From contig CAJINV010000017.1 of NCBI GenBank assembly GCA_905178155.1, positions 1-64,000 of the forward strand: 64,000 bases of DNA, written 5' to 3'. This DNA is from Amoebophrya sp. A120. Its lineage: Eukaryota > Sar > Dinophyceae > Syndiniales > Amoebophryaceae. Shown here one piece after another: positions 33,798-45,200 of this stretch. The position numbers were made by a program, and so were the translations under genes. Position 1 is the stretch's first letter. The number at the start of each line of letters is the position of its first letter. A model generated the notes under the pieces. That model worked only from the letters and a program-made list of their open reading frames with translations. It did no database searches and was not told the origin of the DNA.

Positions 33798-36700
33798 ATG
33801 AAGTCGCTTTGTTCTTTTCGGTCGTTCTCTTTGCACAATTTCTGGCGTTTGATCAGCGTCAGTACTTGCCATTATTTCCTCGTGGAAAATAGTTTCTTCT
33901 TTCGCCATTACTACGCAGCCGCACAGGACGTCCCTGCGCCTGGCGGTGCCGATGCCGCGACAGCTGCTGCTCTACTGCCAGACCGCCCAGGCGGGGTCGG
34001 AGCAGCCACAACTCCACTTGCCTCCGGCGGAGACAGCGTCGACGCTCTCCTACAGCAGGCTGTGCAGGAATCCATACAAACTGAAGACCAAGAAAACAAC
34101 GCAGGTCTTCCCGACGCAGCCAGCACGACCCTACTGGAAAGCACAAAGGATAAGATCGCCGCCCCAGATTCCGACTCCCGCCCTACTTCGGAGCCTGCAT
34201 TGGTCGAAGATTCTATGTCTACTTCCGATGCCCCCCCACCAGCTACGGTAGTGACCGCGGGAGCATCATCATCGGCGACGACCCCAGTTAATAACCCCGC
34301 TCCTCCTGCTCCACCTCCAAGTTCTCTGTCGTTCGACTCGCTGGACTTAACGTTGGAAATTGACAACCCATGCTGGATATCAAATGCAAAAATGTCTGGG
34401 TCTGGAAACTTGTGATGCTGGGTGGCGTCTCATGGTGAGGCCACAAGAGCTGGCTTAGCATGACAAGTTTCTGAGCTTCTAGGTGTTGCCTATTCTGCAT
34501 GACAAACTGCGTTTCTGCATCACAGAAAAGCGGAGCTCTTGGGTAACGTGCATGACAGATTTAAGAGTCACGCCAGACAAGCATGACAAACATGAACTCT
34601 TCCAGACCCAGACATTTTTACATTTGATACTGGACGCCAGGTTACACATTCGCGGTGTGTTGCAACACGGACGTTTTTGGGGAGCGGGGGAACATGGAGT
34701 GTTGGGACGAAAGTTTCAATTTCAACATTTGCTGTGTCGAAGAGCGCTGGCTGCGGTCGCAAAACATGACGTCCAATCCTACGATGGCCAGTCGGGGCGG
34801 CGGCCTGGAAAGCGCGCAGTTCATTCGGCGACGGGAAGACTTGAGGACGTGCCTTTCGGACTACGAGGTAAGTATGTTGTATAATTGGGGGGATAGGTGT
34901 ATTTTGGCATTTTTTTCGTACAACACCGGGCTTCGGAAAGAAAACAATAAAATTAAATGCAGTCCTCGACGTAGTGCAAATGCAGCTGCAGTAATTTCCA
35001 CTTCGCATCACGGAAGGGAACAAGAAGAGTTCAATCTCAGGGTATAATCGGCATGAGGTAGCTAGACGTTGACGCAGGAGGAAAGACGCTAGCTTTCTTA
35101 ATACATTTCCGTAAATTTTAAGTCTCTCCTGCTTAAACTAATAACCAGGGCTTCTACACGAAAGTGATGCAGTGGTCGGGTTTCCGCGAATCTCCCTTCG
35201 GTGACCCCGCGAGCTGCAAGGCGGTGGGGCGGCGATTTTTCTGGGTTATCTTGAATCGGGTGATGATGGGATTTTGCGCACCGGAGTCGTGCAACATGAA
35301 CGAGTGGTACATCGCCGGGCCGCTGATAGCCGCCTGGACTGGCAAGATGGGCGGGAGTAAGTTTGGCTGCTTGGAACAGGAGAAGGAATTCGGCATGTAC
35401 GACACGTTTCCCCCCCTGTTCAGCCGCCCGCCGAGCGCCACCGAGATGAAGGCCTTCCAGCACTGCGAGGAAAACATGCGACGGTATTTTCCGTCGTCGG
35501 ATGTGATACGATTGCGGACCCTTCTGCAGGAAAACCGGCTGGAACTGGACGAACGGGCGAAAGATTTGAATTTCAACGTGAAAGAGCACCACGAAACCTG
35601 GAGAGTCAGTCCGGAAAATTGGTTTCACTTCAAACTCATCGGGGCTCCGGTGTTGGTCGCAAGTTTGCTGGAGTTCCTACTTGGGTTGTTAGCCTGCTTC
35701 GGGAGCGTTTTGTGTACCTGCTGGTGCAGGATGTGTGCGAAGACGGCGCAGAAAGGGCAAAACAGTGAAGACGACGCTGCTTCAGTCGCCTCAAGAACCG
35801 CTGCAAAAGGAACTTCATTTTCCATCACATCTCTCCTTACCGCGCCGATCAGGCTGCTCCGGCGCAACCTGCTCCAGCCGCTCGCGCTACAAACAAACCT
35901 CAGCGAACTGTTCGCTGGCCCGACCTCTCCGAAAGTCAACTCCAGCCTCTCGCTCGTCAGGATATTTCTGTGCCTTACGGTGATCTACGTGCACACGGTA
36001 GAAGCGTTCGAATGGGAGAACCACAGCAGCGAACAGGCGTTGCTGCAGCTACGGTACTGGCCGCTGTTTGTCCTGTGTCACTGTGGCCACCGGGTAAACA
36101 CGCTCTTCACCTGTTTGTCCACGTTTTTGGCCCTGAAGTCCATTCGCAGCACAAACTTCATGCGCGATCACGTCGGCAGAACATCGCGGAAAAATGCTTC
36201 TGGAGATGAGCAGGGAGCTCCAGCAAAGACACTATCATCACCAATAAACCAGAACATCTTCTTCACCATTTTCACGCAAATCCGACTACTGCTGAAACAA
36301 GCACTGCAACGGATCACGCGCCAGTCCCCGGTGATGCTCTTCTGGACCTTCATCGTGATGCGCGTGTTCGCTAAAGACATTCCCTGGCGGCCCTCGGAAA
36401 CGATCACCGTCTGGTACGACTACCGCGTGAAAGTCTGCCACATGAGCCAGCGCTGGCTCTACTCCAGTTTTTACCTGCACGCCTGGCTGACCCAATCCGT
36501 GACCGACGAGTCCATTTGCCACAACACAGCGATTTTCGAGGCGGAGTTTCAGGTCGTGATGTTCTTCATCGTCTTTTCCTCGTTCGCGTACTTCACCAGG
36601 CGCCTCGTCTCCGCCGTCTTCTGCTCCGACCTGTTCCAGACCGCGGCAAAAGTCGTCGAGCTCTCCGTCCTGCTGCACATCCAGGGCTCCATTTTCCGGT

Positions 36701-37677
36701 ACGCTTGGGACCACGCCACTTCCCGGGAGGAAGCGCACCGTTGGCAAGAGAACCGGATGCTGGAGCGGTCACCGCGAACGGTGTTGTACTTGATTTCCGT
36801 CGCGATCTGCGTCTATCTGTTCGAGGAAGTCTTCCCCTTTTTCGCGGAGAAGGCGTTCAGCAGCGGGCTTGTGTTTTTCAGGTCATGGAGGATATGGAAA
36901 ATGTTCACCTCTGCCGTCCAGTCCCGAAAATTCCGGAGCTTGTTCTTCGTCCTTTTGCCGCTCCTCGCGGTGTTGTTCCTCGATGCTCTAGTCGTGATTC
37001 GCGGACGGTACTTCATCCTTGGCAACGACTACAATAATGTGACGAAGCAGATTCTGGGCAGCGACTCGACGATATTCGTCTACATGTACGCGATGGCGAA
37101 CACCACCGTAATTCCGTTCACCAAGCATTTTCTGCACAATGAGCCAATGCTGATGGACTATGTGCTGGATTTTCCGACCACGTTCGCGTTTTACCACTTG
37201 ATAAAGCTGCTGATGGAGGAGAGGTCCACGACTGGCCCACGCATGCAACAGGTCGTTCCTCCAGCGTCGCCGGTAGTTGTCGTGGGAACAGTAGTTGGGA
37301 TTGGCCCTGATCAAGTTCAAAATGGAGTGATGGAACAGAAGCATCATACCCTTGTCGGAGCAGGTGACTCATCATCCCTCGTCCAAGCGCTCGACGCACG
37401 TGCACAAATACCAGCACACCGCGCGTCTCCATCAGCGGTGAAGAAGCTGGTGCACGTGTTTGCGCAGCTCACATTTGGCATGAACTTGAGTAACATTTTT
37501 GTCCTGCACTACGTGGTCGGCTACGGGTTGCAGTTCCCCTTGAGAATCAATTTCATTCTTTTTCCCTCCCTGTTCCTTTTTGTGGTCATGAGTAGCGCGT
37601 TTGTGAACCTCGTCGTGTACCTTTTCGTAGAGAAACCTTGCGCGAATTTGTCCATGAAGCTGCTGAGCTATCTTTGA
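33798..37677 (+). CDS. NRF-6-like membrane acyltransferase (acyltransferase 3 family)
   Basis: Exons 33798-34377, 34635-34867 and 35149-37677 give about 1,113 residues. The first intron is an introner, the second (34868-35148) is GTAAGT...CAG. A hydrophobic N-terminus (signal peptide or anchor) is followed by a Pro/Ala/Ser/Thr-rich linker. The Cys-rich NRF domain contains CWTPGYTFAVCCNTDVFG and the family-typical MMGFCAPESCN. A first membrane segment sits around LVASLLEFLLGLLACFGS. The acyltransferase-3 part has many helices, beginning LVRIFLCLTVIYVHTVEAFE and ending LVVYLFVEKPCANLSMKLL. C. elegans NRF-6 relatives are implicated in lipid or drug transport and acyl transfer; substrate here is unknown. 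The length is above the usual 600-800 residues because of the linker and insertions between helices. Presumed multipass endomembrane or plasma-membrane protein. Confidence 0.85.
34378..34629. mobile_element. Introner element in acyltransferase gene (252 bp), orientation 2
   Basis: Flanked by CTGGA on both sides, exact. Removal restores NPCWTPGYTFA. Read on the opposite strand, it matches the element at 31177-31428 over all 252 bp with about nine in ten positions identical by eye, so the same sequence acts as an intron in both orientations. Neither GT at the left nor AG at the right is available in a register that restores frame; with a one-codon gain the borders would be AT and AC. Confidence 0.88.
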
Positions 37678-39334
37678 AAAACGGTGATGAGGAAGGTTGC
37701 TGGTTGAAGCAGCAGGTGTGAAGTGGTAGAAAGCTCAATCTTTTCTTGATGTTCGCAGTGTTACTGGCCATTTTCCGAGTGGGGTCGTAGGATGCCATCT
37801 CTAGTAGAGGACTCCAACGATCATACCGAAGCGGGAAATAGCAGGTGAGCGGGTGTTGATGAAGAGTTTTTGTGATTCATTGAGCGAGAAAGGCGGATGT
37901 TTAGGCAATGGACTGAATCAGCACGACTAGCAAGTGCTCCAGTGGTGCATGCTCACACTTACTAAATGCCGCGCGTCAAAATATCGAAGAAGTGTGAGAG
38001 CAAGGAGGGGATTCCGCTTGTTCAAGGCGACGAGTTGGCCACTTTCTTTCACTTTTGACGATTATTTTCTAGCTGTGGGCATCGCACTGCATCTCAAACA
38101 AAGAGCAGTAGACTCCAGCACGAGAAGATGGCGCAGGGAGGCGGAGGCGGGAGGAGGAAAATTGCCGCGGTGGCTTCCTTCCTTGCGCATACTTTGTGAT
38201 GATCAGGACAGGCGCCGCAGCCCTTGAAGCGGCCACTGGCATACCCACGGCCAGCCGCCTACGGGCCGGGCTGTGGCGCGGGCGGTAGCTACGGCGGGCA
38301 CGGACGGCGGCGCAACGTCGGGCCGGTCGTTGGGCGAGTGATTCGGCAGCCGCAAATTTCAAAAACGGCGCGAATCGAAAGAAAGCGCGGAGCAAGCGAC
38401 GGGGTACGCCGACAGCCCAGCAAGGTGCAAACATCGAGCAGCCCAGCAAGCGACGGGGGCGAGCTGCCCAGCAAGGTACAAATATGGACAGGGCTGCCGA
38501 CCCTCCTCGCCCCGCCAGCCTGATGCGGCCCGTTCTGCCATGGGCCCCCCGCGTGGCCCGCTTGGGGTGTGGGGCTCTGCCTCGGGCCGCGCCTGCATGC
38601 CTGTAGGCGTGTGGCCTTTGGTTGCGTTGTGGCTGGCGCAACATGGCGCCCCCTCCGGCGTCGGCCGCCGCCCTTCGTGTTCCGCCGCTTCGCCGGCCTT
38701 TTTGGCCGCCCGCCGCGGTTACAGGGGCCGCGTGCCCGAGGGCGATTTGGGCCCAGTAAGTGCGCTCGCGTCTCCGCCCGACGCCGATCGCACGGCCCTG
38801 ATTCTGCCGCAGCGAGCTAGTGTGCGTGGCGCGCCGTCTACCTGGTGTAGCTAGCCAATCCGCGCCGTGCGCTTTGCGCAGGGAGGCCGGGCAACCGCAA
38901 CAGACCAGTCGGGTCTATCAGTCAATTAAGCGAATTCACTCAGTGTCGTGAAGGTGAATGTGAGCAAGCATGGCCACGGACACATCCTGTAGGCTTTTTG
39001 CTGGTTCTGTTGGATTCAATTTTGAACCTTCTTGCCTTCGTCGAGAATAGACGAGGTCGCCGTGTGTTCTCTGTCTGGAGTAGCAGCCTGTCGACTTACG
39101 TAAGTACTCGAGTGGTCCATTTTTTTGAAGAGATTTGAATGAGATGCACAAACAGAGAAGAGACCCGCTTTGAGTTTGAAGAGAAGGAGTCTACAACGAT
39201 TGAGGAAGAGGAAAGGGAGTATAGGATTAAAGTTGGCCAGTCAGCGACCTATTGTTTGTGGGTCTTGACCCCCTGTTTTCGTTTTGGCTCTTGAACGTCC
39301 ACCTATCGAGTCGTGCCGGGGCTGCGCAACGCCA
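37678..39334. other. Intergenic region, 1.7 kb, with a GC-rich island
   Basis: About 38210-38880 is GC-rich with multiple overlapping open frames and no domains, like the islands at 16.9, 40.7 and 60.4 kb. The words AGCCCAGCAAG and CCCAGCAAGGT repeat within 38420-38480. The rest is ordinary sequence. Confidence 0.55.
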
Positions 39335-40165
39335 ATGGTGGACCACGAGAACCGTCAGTACATCCACGATTTCCAAATCGAGCGTCTTTTCAAGGACATG
39401 ATCGACCATGTTTTGGACACCGCATCCAACACGAAGCGCCTTCCCGCCTCCGAAAGCGAACTGCGGGTGCAGCTCCTGCGGTATTTCCGTGGCCGCCACA
39501 CGAAACAGGAAGTCGAAGGTTTTGCGGGCGGGCTGATTACGAAACTATCGGACTACAATGCGCAGCAAGTAACGGCTTCGACGAAGCAGCTGCAAGTAGA
39601 CCCACAACTACAAAATTTTGAGCCCATCTTCATTCAATCCCTGTCGCAGTTAGTCCAGTCCGCGCAGAAAGATTTGACGCGGTTTGAGGAAGCGGAGCAG
39701 GTTCGGCAGGTTCTGAAGTTTTCGAAAGAGCAAACGGACGAATGGTACGTGAACATCTTCGAAAAGCTCGTGTCGAACGATGACGGATTGGCGAGTCGAA
39801 TGGCTTTGAGTAAAGCCTACGACCAAGTTGCAGGGACGAGGAGCAGTAGTACGAATACGGGAGGAAAGTACGTACTAGGTGGGAAAGACGGGGGCAATCA
39901 GGTAACTTCTGGAAACAACGCGGGTGCGTCGACCTCTACAGCATCAAAAACAAGTAACAAAAAAACCTCACTGGAGATTGTGACGGACACGACGTCGATG
40001 TCTGGATCGAAGGGAAGCAACGAGGAGCCCGAAGCTGCTGCGGGGGCAACGGAGCAAGATGAGCGGATTTCCTTTGCTGACTTTTTACGAATGATTGCGG
40101 ACCGGGAACGGGAGGAGGAGGAGGGGGAAAACAGAGGCTCTGAAATCAATATTCCGGCGGTTTAG
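39335..40165 (+). CDS. Protein with possible RIIa/Dpy-30-like N-terminal segment
   Basis: The first in-frame ATG is 39335; the frame is open further up to 39284 (CRGCATPM just before the ATG), so an upstream exon is possible. From the ATG the protein is 276 residues. The N-terminus ENRQYIHDFQIERLFKDMID followed by HVL and a second helix resembles the R2D2 (RIIa/Dpy-30) docking fold by pattern only. A helical middle (FIQSLSQLVQSAQKDLTRFE and EWYVNIFEKLVSNDD) and a Ser/Thr/Gly-rich, then acidic C-terminus (ISFADFLRMIADREREEEEG) follow. If the R2D2 reading is right, an axonemal or kinase-anchoring role would be expected. Otherwise unknown. Intron-free after the ATG. Confidence 0.6.
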   Translation: MVDHENRQYIHDFQIERLFKDMIDHVLDTASNTKRLPASESELRVQLLRYFRGRHTKQEVEGFAGGLITKLSDYNAQQVTASTKQLQVDPQLQNFEPIFIQSLSQLVQSAQKDLTRFEEAEQVRQVLKFSKEQTDEWYVNIFEKLVSNDDGLASRMALSKAYDQVAGTRSSSTNTGGKYVLGGKDGGNQVTSGNNAGASTSTASKTSNKKTSLEIVTDTTSMSGSKGSNEEPEAAAGATEQDERISFADFLRMIADREREEEEGENRGSEINIPAV

Positions 40166-42286
40166 TAGAAGAACTAGAAGTAATCCAAGCGAATAAAAAA
40201 GCGTGAAGTGTTAGATAGTGATTGAGTCATGCAAAATGACAGCGTCTTGGTCTTCGCTGCTGACGAACGAGTTATGGTGTAATCTCAATCATCTCTTCAA
40301 CACGGCAAAATAGCAGGCTGCGAATCATGAATAATGTCAAGGAGTCATCACCATACCGTGGCTGTTTCAGACGGTGGATCCTGATCCTGAATGTAGGCAC
40401 AAGACTCAATATTTTTTGCCTTCAGGAGGGAGAGCGAAGAAGGAGTGCGGCATTACGCCGGCAAGTATTTATGATTGTAAGTAGAGCAGACTCAGACACG
40501 AAGACGAAGTTGTAGGATCTACGAGCGGGAGGGGGACGAGCAGGCGAGATGTCTTGTATATGGGTTGGAGTGAGGTCTCGGTCTTTGTGCCGCTTCTGCA
40601 AAGATAAAAGGAAGGCATATTTATAGTACGAAACAGAGCAAACTTCTGCACGTGCGGGCGTTGTTGTGTGTCTAGTTGATGCAGAGCGACGGCGCTACGG
40701 CGGCGTGCTTTTCTGGGGCCGCGGCGGCCGCTCCGTTCGTCGCTCCTCGCCGGCCAATGACCAGGGCCCGGCTCTCTGTTGCAAACGGCGCGCCGGCGAC
40801 GCGGCCCGGTGTCTCGGACTTCCTGGAAGAGCGCGAATCGCGACACTTCGCTCAGACGATGAGACACCTCAGCGCGCGCGGCGGGGGGCCCCTGGTTGCT
40901 TGTGTCGTAGACGACTCCGCGGGTGGCGTCCTTTGATTGTTTTCCCGCTGCCCGCCTGCCGGCCGCGCCGGGTGATTCGGACGGCCGGGCCTGTTTGCGC
41001 AGGGGGGCGCGCCCCTTCCGGCACGCGAAGGACACCGGGAGGCGAAAAGCCGCCCGCCCGGGCGCCCAGAGTGGAGACGCAACAGGCGGAGTCGTCTACC
41101 TCTATCGCCGGCATGGAAGCCCAGCAGGCGCAAGATTCCACAGCTATCACTGGCGTAGAGCTGGAGCAGCAACGTGCGTCGACGGCGTTTGCCGGGCTGC
41201 AAGAGGAGAGCGCCCGCCTCCGGCAGGATATGGCTCTTCTTCCGCTAGATGACAGGGAGAGGCGCCATTATGGCAACGCGAGTTCTCATCTCCGCGGTGT
41301 CAAGGCTAAATCTGCAGAAGAAATGAGCACGATGGCGACGGCATTGACGGACGTAGAAGCGGATAGCGCACAGCTCCGCCAGGATAGCGCTGCTCTCCGC
41401 CAGGATAGCGCGAGTCTCCGCCGGGGTACTCCATCCAAGCGCAGCAGGCGCAAAACCCTACCGCCACCACTGGCGTAGAACTGGAGCAGGGGCGTTCGCT
41501 GGGAGAGGGATGAGGAGCCTGTCGCCCCCGGCTCGTTCCTTCGCCTCCCCCCTGCGCCTAGCAAGCTGGCCGCCGTAGTTGCCGCGGATGGTTGTTGCCA
41601 GCCCAGCGCCGGCCAAGCGGCCGTGTGTGTTTCGCGTCCGTGGTCGGTTTGGCTGCGCGCGGGGCCGGCGGCGTTTTCGATTGGGAATTGTCTGGGGCCT
41701 ATTTGTCTCATGCAGTGGCGCGCGGGGCCTCTGGGTATGACTCAATGTGCTTCCGGCGCCGCCGATTATCCCTCCCTTTTCGAAAAGGAGGCAGCCGCGC
41801 GTTCACTACGACGGACTTACGGCAACAGCAGCGCGCGCGGGCTATTTTGCCGCTCCTGCTTCGCTCCTTTTGGTTTGTTTCTGACCCTTTCAGAAAAACC
41901 CGCGTGGTGATGTGGGACTGGGTGGCTGCCGACGCGGGTCGAGCGACCTTGTTTGGTTGAGCTTGTGTTCGGAGGGAGCCTTGCGCCACCGAGTCAGCTT
42001 TACGTTTATGTTTCGCGTTTTTCGAAGAGGTGTTTGCTGGTTGGACTGAGCGTTCGAGCGACCGCGCGCGAGTGTCACGGGCCAAGCCTGCACGGTTTCC
42101 TGAGAAGACTCTGTGTGACCTGCGGTCTTCTTGGTGTCGTGTGTGAAAGGAGGGACGTGGGATTATGGCTTATCCATTCTTCTTGTCGGCCCCGACTATG
42201 TTATAATTGCCTACCACGGCGGACACACGAACAGGTTGTCGCGCCACGGCCAGAAGCTCAAAGAAATTCGGTATCTATCGCCCGGC
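40166..42286. other. Intergenic region with GC-rich island and decayed repeat ORF
   Basis: From about 40680 the sequence becomes GC-rich up to roughly 41750. Apart from the repeat ORF annotated at 41070-41500, no gene recognised. It leads directly into the giant LRR gene. The frame of that gene is open from 42131 without an ATG. Confidence 0.5.
41070..41512 (+). pseudogene. Decayed repeat-coding ORF (Gln/Ala/Ser-rich heptad-like units)
   Basis: The frame reads units such as MEAQQAQDSTAITGVELEQQ, TAFAGLQEESARLRQD and SAQLRQDSAALRQDSASLRR. The DNA of the AQQAQ...TTGVELEQ unit appears again at about 41430-41490, but in another frame (IQAQQAQNPTATTGVELEQG), ending at a stop near 41512. A frame change inside a repeated coding unit points to a decaying copy of a coiled-coil repeat protein. 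No start or family identified. An expressed, recently diverged gene with an intron near 41425 is the alternative. Confidence 0.4.
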
Positions 42287-45200
42287 ATGCCGCCCGGTTC
42301 TACCATCTCTTCAACCCAGCCGCGCCAGTCTTCCAAAACCAAGCCCCAGCGTTTCCCGTCCCTTCGTCTTCCCCCCGCGGAGTACCGGGCGCCAGCGACA
42401 CAGGACGAGAAACTGAAAATACACCTGAACCTTAGCGATAATGGTTTGGACACGATTGCCAAACTCGCCACAACATTGAACCACGTACCGGTCGGCCACA
42501 TCGAATACTTAGACTTGAGCCGCAACAACTGGAGCCAGCATGGGTTGGACCGGCAGTTGGTTCCGTTTTTGCAGGACGTGTTTGTCCATTTACCTTCAGG
42601 AGCGCCGTTTAGTTCATCTTCAACAAATCCAGCGCGTCCAGGAATCAACAACGTATCTGTTGTGTCGTCGACGCATAGCCAGCTGTTGCAGCTCGAGCAT
42701 TCACAGACGCAGGCGGATAATGCAGATCAAGAACGAACCCGAACCGTGCGACGAAGGAAGGCGAAGTTGTGTTCTCTAAAAGCACTGAATCTTTCCGGAA
42801 ACAACGGTTTGTCGATTTTCGGAGCGGCAAATTCCAACTCCCGGACGAGAAAGCCATCTACACCTGCCGCACCTTCCGACGCTGTCCAAATGAGTGAGAG
42901 GGCGTCTTCTCATCAATCGCGCCCGAAGCCTCCAGATATCACACCTCTGCTTTCCAGCCTCGTCGAGTTGAATCTCTCCGGGTGCAGCCTAAGCGGCGGA
43001 TTTTTCCGGCAGCTTTGCGACTCGCTTTGCGGTGGTTTTGTTTCATCACGTGATGAAACAAGTTCTGTTGCAACTACACCCTCGCAACTCCGGAAGCTCG
43101 ATCTTTCCTACAACCGAAACCTCCTCGATAATCCCAGAGCGGCGAAAAACTTCGGAATCACGTTGAGCAGGAATTTTTCCCTAGTCGAGCTGAAGCTCCT
43201 TCACACGGGGGTCTGCCTGCAGGATTTGGTGGCCGGATTTGGCGACAACGGCGAAACGCGCGTTTCCAAATGGGACTTGGGGAAGAATGCAAACTTAGGT
43301 GTGGACGACATGCGGGCGTTCTGTGCACTGCTGGTCCGGAGTTTCGGCTGCACTTCCGGTGGCAGCTCCGCGGGTAGTGGCGCGCTGGAACAAGCAGTAG
43401 ACCGGGCTACGATACAACTGGAGGGCCACGGCACAAGCGGAGGTGATGTTCTGGAGACGATTCGTGACGTCGATCAAGGAGAATCTCCGCGGCGTGAAGC
43501 GTTGCCACAGCTACCGCGACGCGAAGTCTCTCTCGGCCTTAGCGACCTCACGATCGACTCGGAATCTCACGCGTTTCTCGGCGAGACGCTGTACCAATTG
43601 ACAGCAACTTCTAGGGCAAGCGATCGTAGTTCCACTGCTGCTGCTCTTCCAGCAGCACAAGTAATCGCGCCTCTCTCGCTTTCCCTCGACCTCACCCGGT
43701 GTCGCATCCGCGGGTCCGAATGGGATTTCGCCAGCGACGGCCCTTTGAGTAGCTTGTGTGGAGGTTGTAGTAGAGCGTCAGAAACTTCCAGCGCAGCAAG
43801 CCATCAAGCGCAGTCGGTCATTATTTCCAGCCAACACGGGAAACGCATGACAGAGCTCTATCCTGCGCAAAGCGGAAATAAACATTACTCCTCTCCCTAC
43901 CGCCTCCGCACCTTTCTTCACTTCCTCTGTTCTGCGAGATTCGACACGCTTCTTCTCGACGACGTTGAGTTCGGTAACACCAAACCGGCCGAAGTGACAA
44001 GGATCTGTTCGAAGCTGTTAAAACGGACGGAGCATCACTTTTCCGCGCAAAAGCTCATTGGGTGCTACAGTACTGCTGGTGGAACAAATACCACGGCGTC
44101 AGGAGGTCCACCGGGAGCAAATCCCCACAAGAGAACCTTCACCAATCTGGAAAAGCAGCAACTTCCCCGGGAGGAGCAAGAGGAGCAGCTGCGGGTCTTT
44201 TTCAACAGTTTGAAAACCACTAACGCGGGGAAAACGTCGGTCCGAAGTAGCAGAGTCTCAACTGCAACAGCCCGGGTTACAAGGCAAAGCCGGTTTTCGC
44301 TCATCTCCGCACCACGGAATCTTCCCGGGCGAAAGTTCAGAAAACTTTCCTTGAACGACTGCAATTTGCAGGACGGCGGTTGTGCCTTGCTGGCAACTGT
44401 TTTGGCGAGAACTTGTTGTTTTCCGCTGCTGGAAGAGCTGGAGCTGCAAAAGAATGGGATTTCGGAAATCGGCTTGAGAAATCTATTGCTGGAAACTAGA
44501 GGAAGAAGTACTAGAGTTCTGCTGCCGAGGAGAAGCAGTACTACTAGTGAAAGATCTTCTGCAAGAAGAAGAACGAAACTGTCCTCGTCCGACGGAGAGC
44601 ACCAGGGCATTGATTCCATCTCTAGTCCTGCGGCCGTACTATCCAGTCTCCCACCGTCCCTGATGAAGTTCGACCTTTCCAACAATGGGAAGATGCTGCG
44701 CAGTACCAAAGGACTGGATGTGTTGGTAGAGTGGGTCAGGCGGAAATGCGCGGAGTTGTTGAAAGCAACACCTTCTGAATCACAGAGCGAGCGGGAGCGC
44801 CAAAACCAAACAAATCCAAGTTTGAGCCGCGGAGGAACCGCTGGCACCAGATCAGCATGCCTGATCTGCCTGAAGCTGTCCAACTGTGGCCTCCACCTCT
44901 CCACGGACAGGAAAAGCTTGGCGAAGCTCTGGTACTGCGGGCGCCTTGCGTTTTGTGACTTGCTAGAAGTTGGCGGGCCGTTGAGGCTGGAGAGCTTGAC
45001 CGCCTTTGAACCAGGGTTACGACCGGGCGGGGTGTTAAACAGTGAAAGTGGCGTCTCCACGGCGGCACGAGAGCATCAACGTGAGCAGTTGGGTTGGCGC
45101 CGTTTGGAGATCCAGACGGTTGAGGACGATCAGGACGGCATCCCGATTGGGGCACCAAGTTCGACTTGTGGAGGAGCAACGGAGGATCAAAATTGCAGCG

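Noticed and set aside
44065-45060. 331-codon minus-strand frame
   Set aside because: It lies inside the giant LRR coding exon, whose + strand frame has clear repeats. The minus-strand product is Ser/Leu-rich shadow sequence.
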